Assembly: GCF_002885975.1 (NCBI RefSeq)
Contig: NZ_POSP01000003.1
Location: 1,860,001 to 1,924,000, forward strand
Direction of reading: 5' to 3'
DNA: 64,000 nucleotides
DNA from: Paucibacter aquatile
GTDB taxonomy: Bacteria; Pseudomonadota; Gammaproteobacteria; Burkholderiales; Burkholderiaceae_C
The translations under genes and the position numbers were made by a program. This document shows positions 62,404 to 64,000 of this stretch, piece by piece; the first letter of the stretch is position 1, and every line of letters starts with the position of its first letter. The notes under the pieces are model-generated. The model was not told the origin of the DNA. It was given only the letters and a program-made list of their open reading frames with translations, and made no database searches.

Positions 62404-63837
62404 TTACAAATCCGCGCCCTCTTCACCCCAGGGCAGCATCAAGGCCAGCACCAGGAGCTTGTCGAACTCGGGGGCGAATTGCTCAATGATGCCTTCGGGG
62501 TCCGGGCACAAGGTGCTGTCGGTGATCAGGCCGAATTGCACGCGGCCGGCGTAGGTCAGGATGCTGACGCCCACGCCGATGTCGCCGGACTGCGGCACCC
62601 AGAACATCACCCGCTCCACGGTCGAGCCGCAGAAATGCAGGGACTCCGCCGGGCCGGGCACATTGGTCATCACCGCCGTCGCCTTTTTAGCGAAGACATT
62701 GAGCATGGCCTGTTGCACCGGCTTGATCAGCAAGCCGGCCACCGAGAGCAGGCCAAAGGCCAGTACCGGCTGGAAGCTGCCTTTCAAATCCTGCATGCGC
62801 GAGCGCACGGCGTAGAGGCGCTCGACCGGGTTCTCGATGCCGATGGGCAACACCAGCGGCACCAGGCCAAAGCGATTGCCCAGCTGGTAAGCCTTTTCCA
62901 TCGGCCGCAGATTGACCGGCACCATGGCGCGGATCTCCTTGCCCGCCACATCCTCGCCCTTGGCCTGCAGATAACGCCCAATCGCACCGGCCACACAGCT
63001 GAGCAGCACATCGTTGATCGAGCAGTTCAGCGCCTTGCCCACGGCCTTGACGGCATCGAGCGGCAGGCCATCGTCCCAGGCGACGCGCTTTTGCGTGCCC
63101 GGCTTGCCCTTGAGCTGGGTCGGCGAATCGTCCGACATCAGGGCAAAGGCCGCCACATCGCTGACCGCCTGATAACCCATGCGCGCCATGTCCATGGAGC
63201 TGTCGAGCGGATGGTGAGGCTGCATCAGCGTGTCCACCGACTTGGCCATGCCCGCGCCGGCCACACGGATGGCCTTGATGGTCATGGCGCTGATGGGCTT
63301 GAGCAAGGCATCGGTCAGCCAGTCCTGGTCATCGCGGGGCTGCTGCAGGCGCTTCGGCGGCGCTTTGCCGCCATCGGTGATGGACAGCATCACGGCGATC
63401 AGGGCGATGCCATCGCCGATGCAATGGTGGATGCGGGCGACCAGGGCGCTGCTGCCATCGCCCATGTCCTCGATCAGCTGGAACTGCCAGAGCGGATGGG
63501 CCGGGTTCAGCGGCTCGGCCGCCAGTTCACCGACGCGCTCCTTGAGGCAATCCTGCCGGCTCTGGCCGCGCCGGGGCAGCAGCTCTTCGGCCTGCACATG
63601 GTGAGTGATGTCGAAGTCATCGTCTTCCACCCATTGCGCACCCATGGCGTCTTCCACCACCTTTTGACGGAAGCGCCCGTACTGCAGCAGCCGCGCCTCG
63701 ACGCGTTCGCGCAAGGCCGCCAGGCTGATACCGGGGCGGATGATCCAGACCCCGACGATCATCATCAGGTTGGACTCCGTGTCCATGCGCAACCAGGCGG
63801 TGTCGACCTTGGACATGCGTTCCGTCACAGTGGCCAA
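62404..63837 (-). CDS. Wax ester synthase/diacylglycerol acyltransferase
   Basis: 477 residues. WS/DGAT family: catalytic HHxxxDG motif at 137-143 (IHHCIGDGIAL), the N-terminal MSKVDTAWLRMDTESNLMM block, NDVLLSCVAGAIGRYL and the C-terminal VMTNVPGPAESLHFCGS. Transfers acyl-CoA to fatty alcohol or diacylglycerol for storage or membrane lipids. Start at 63837; an ATG at 63816 (MSKVDTAW) is plausible. Divergent from an acyl-CoA-binding protein gene, its likely substrate partner. Confidence 0.92.
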   Translation of the reverse strand: MATVTERMSKVDTAWLRMDTESNLMMIVGVWIIRPGISLAALRERVEARLLQYGRFRQKVVEDAMGAQWVEDDDFDITHHVQAEELLPRRGQSRQDCLKERVGELAAEPLNPAHPLWQFQLIEDMGDGSSALVARIHHCIGDGIALIAVMLSITDGGKAPPKRLQQPRDDQDWLTDALLKPISAMTIKAIRVAGAGMAKSVDTLMQPHHPLDSSMDMARMGYQAVSDVAAFALMSDDSPTQLKGKPGTQKRVAWDDGLPLDAVKAVGKALNCSINDVLLSCVAGAIGRYLQAKGEDVAGKEIRAMVPVNLRPMEKAYQLGNRFGLVPLVLPIGIENPVERLYAVRSRMQDLKGSFQPVLAFGLLSVAGLLIKPVQQAMLNVFAKKATAVMTNVPGPAESLHFCGSTVERVMFWVPQSGDIGVGVSILTYAGRVQFGLITDSTLCPDPEGIIEQFAPEFDKLLVLALMLPWGEEGADL

Positions 63838-63861
63838 TGCAGTCTCCTTGAGGAATTAGAG

Positions 63862-63916
63862 TGTCTTGTCCAGACAATGCTGGGTAACATCGTTGGCGTC
63901 CATCCCGATTGTTACC
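63862..63916. promoter_or_regulatory. Inverted repeats in the WS/DGAT-ACBP divergent promoter region
   Basis: TGTCT-N5-AGACA (63862-63876) and GGTAACA ... TGTTACC (63883-63889 / 63910-63916). Placed between the two divergent starts, they are candidate operator sites for a common regulator. No regulator gene is adjacent in view. Confidence 0.4.
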
Positions 63917-63952
63917 AGTTCAGTCGGCACTCACCGCCATCTAGGAGACACC

Positions 63953-64000
63953 ATGAGCCTGAAAGACCAATTCGAAGCCGCTGTGGCCGAGTCCAAGAAC
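63953..64000 (+). CDS. Acyl-CoA-binding protein, N-terminal fragment
   Basis: Open to the right window edge. ATG 63953 preceded by CTAGGAGACACC; reads MSLKDQFEAAVAESKN, which fits the first helix of the ACBP fold (DxxFEAAVAExK). Only 16 residues are visible, so the family call rests on this helix and on the divergent WS/DGAT neighbour. Confidence 0.65.
   Translation, partial: MSLKDQFEAAVAESKN

Overview
The window looks like a chromosomal segment of a high-GC betaproteobacterium of the order Burkholderiales, probably the Roseateles/Rubrivivax/Leptothrix side. This rests on gene-order knowledge (mutM-mutY, TPR gene-lolB-ispE-tRNA-Gln-prs-rplY-pth, hrcA-nadK-recN, rsmD-coaD-ferredoxin, the ABC pair-bolA-hisG-hisD block) and on a PEP-CTERM surface protein. 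No species is claimed. Most of the window is ordinary core genome; the unusual parts lie between and inside the core operons.

Layout. 1-2.6 kb: a cell-wall peptidase-like protein without a signal peptide, a degenerate ABC ATPase and small hypotheticals. 2.6-2.9 kb: copy A of a 276-bp structured repeat. 2.9-7.5 kb: the carbon-starvation transporter cstA, its small YbdD/YjiX partner and a Cache-domain two-component system. 7.5-11.2 kb: a DTW-domain tRNA modification enzyme, an AraC regulator and a PEP-CTERM HAF-repeat protein. 11.3-16.3 kb: tRNA(CAT), hrcA, nadK, recN, rapZ. 16.3-19.4 kb: a TonB-dependent receptor. 19.4-28.2 kb: mutY, mutM, TPR protein, lolB, ispE, tRNA-Gln, prs, rplY, pth and a DUF4124-like protein.

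28.2-45.9 kb is the main accessory block. A cobalamin riboswitch precedes a tightly overlapping run: btuB, cobU, a BtuF-type binding protein, btuC, btuD, cobB, bluB, cobO, cbiB, the threonine-phosphate decarboxylase gene, cobQ, a leaderless BtuF-like protein and cobT. A REC-DUF3369-HD-GYP protein and a histidine kinase with their own promoter follow, then cobS and a ribazole phosphatase gene. Together these take up corrinoids, adenosylate and amidate them, make the lower ligand (BluB, CobT) and attach it (CobU, CobS). Corrin-ring genes are not in the window.

45.9-57.4 kb holds a rearranged histidine locus on the minus strand: hisG-hisD, then a binding protein, an MCP on the plus strand and a VapBC-like toxin-antitoxin pair whose toxin gene overlaps hisC, then hisC-hisB-hisH-hisA, copy B of the 276-bp repeat, hisF-rsmD-coaD-ferredoxin. 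The bolA gene upstream of hisG ends in four His codons and is followed by RNA arms able to pair in two alternative ways, which resembles an attenuator. 57.4-64 kb: bolA, an ABC-2 exporter pair, a TetR regulator, two conserved hypotheticals, a roughly 520-bp mosaic of palindromic repeats, a wax-ester synthase/DGAT gene, and divergently the start of an acyl-CoA-binding protein.

The strongest candidates for something undescribed are: (i) the 276-bp element, present twice at equal length with compensatory hairpin changes; (ii) the His-rich bolA end plus alternative hairpins before hisG; (iii) the toxin-antitoxin pair coupled to hisC; (iv) palindromic repeats, one of which is carried in frame inside cobQ; (v) the cyclic-di-GMP signalling pair embedded in the cobalamin cluster. 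No CRISPR array, insertion sequence, rRNA operon or prophage was seen.
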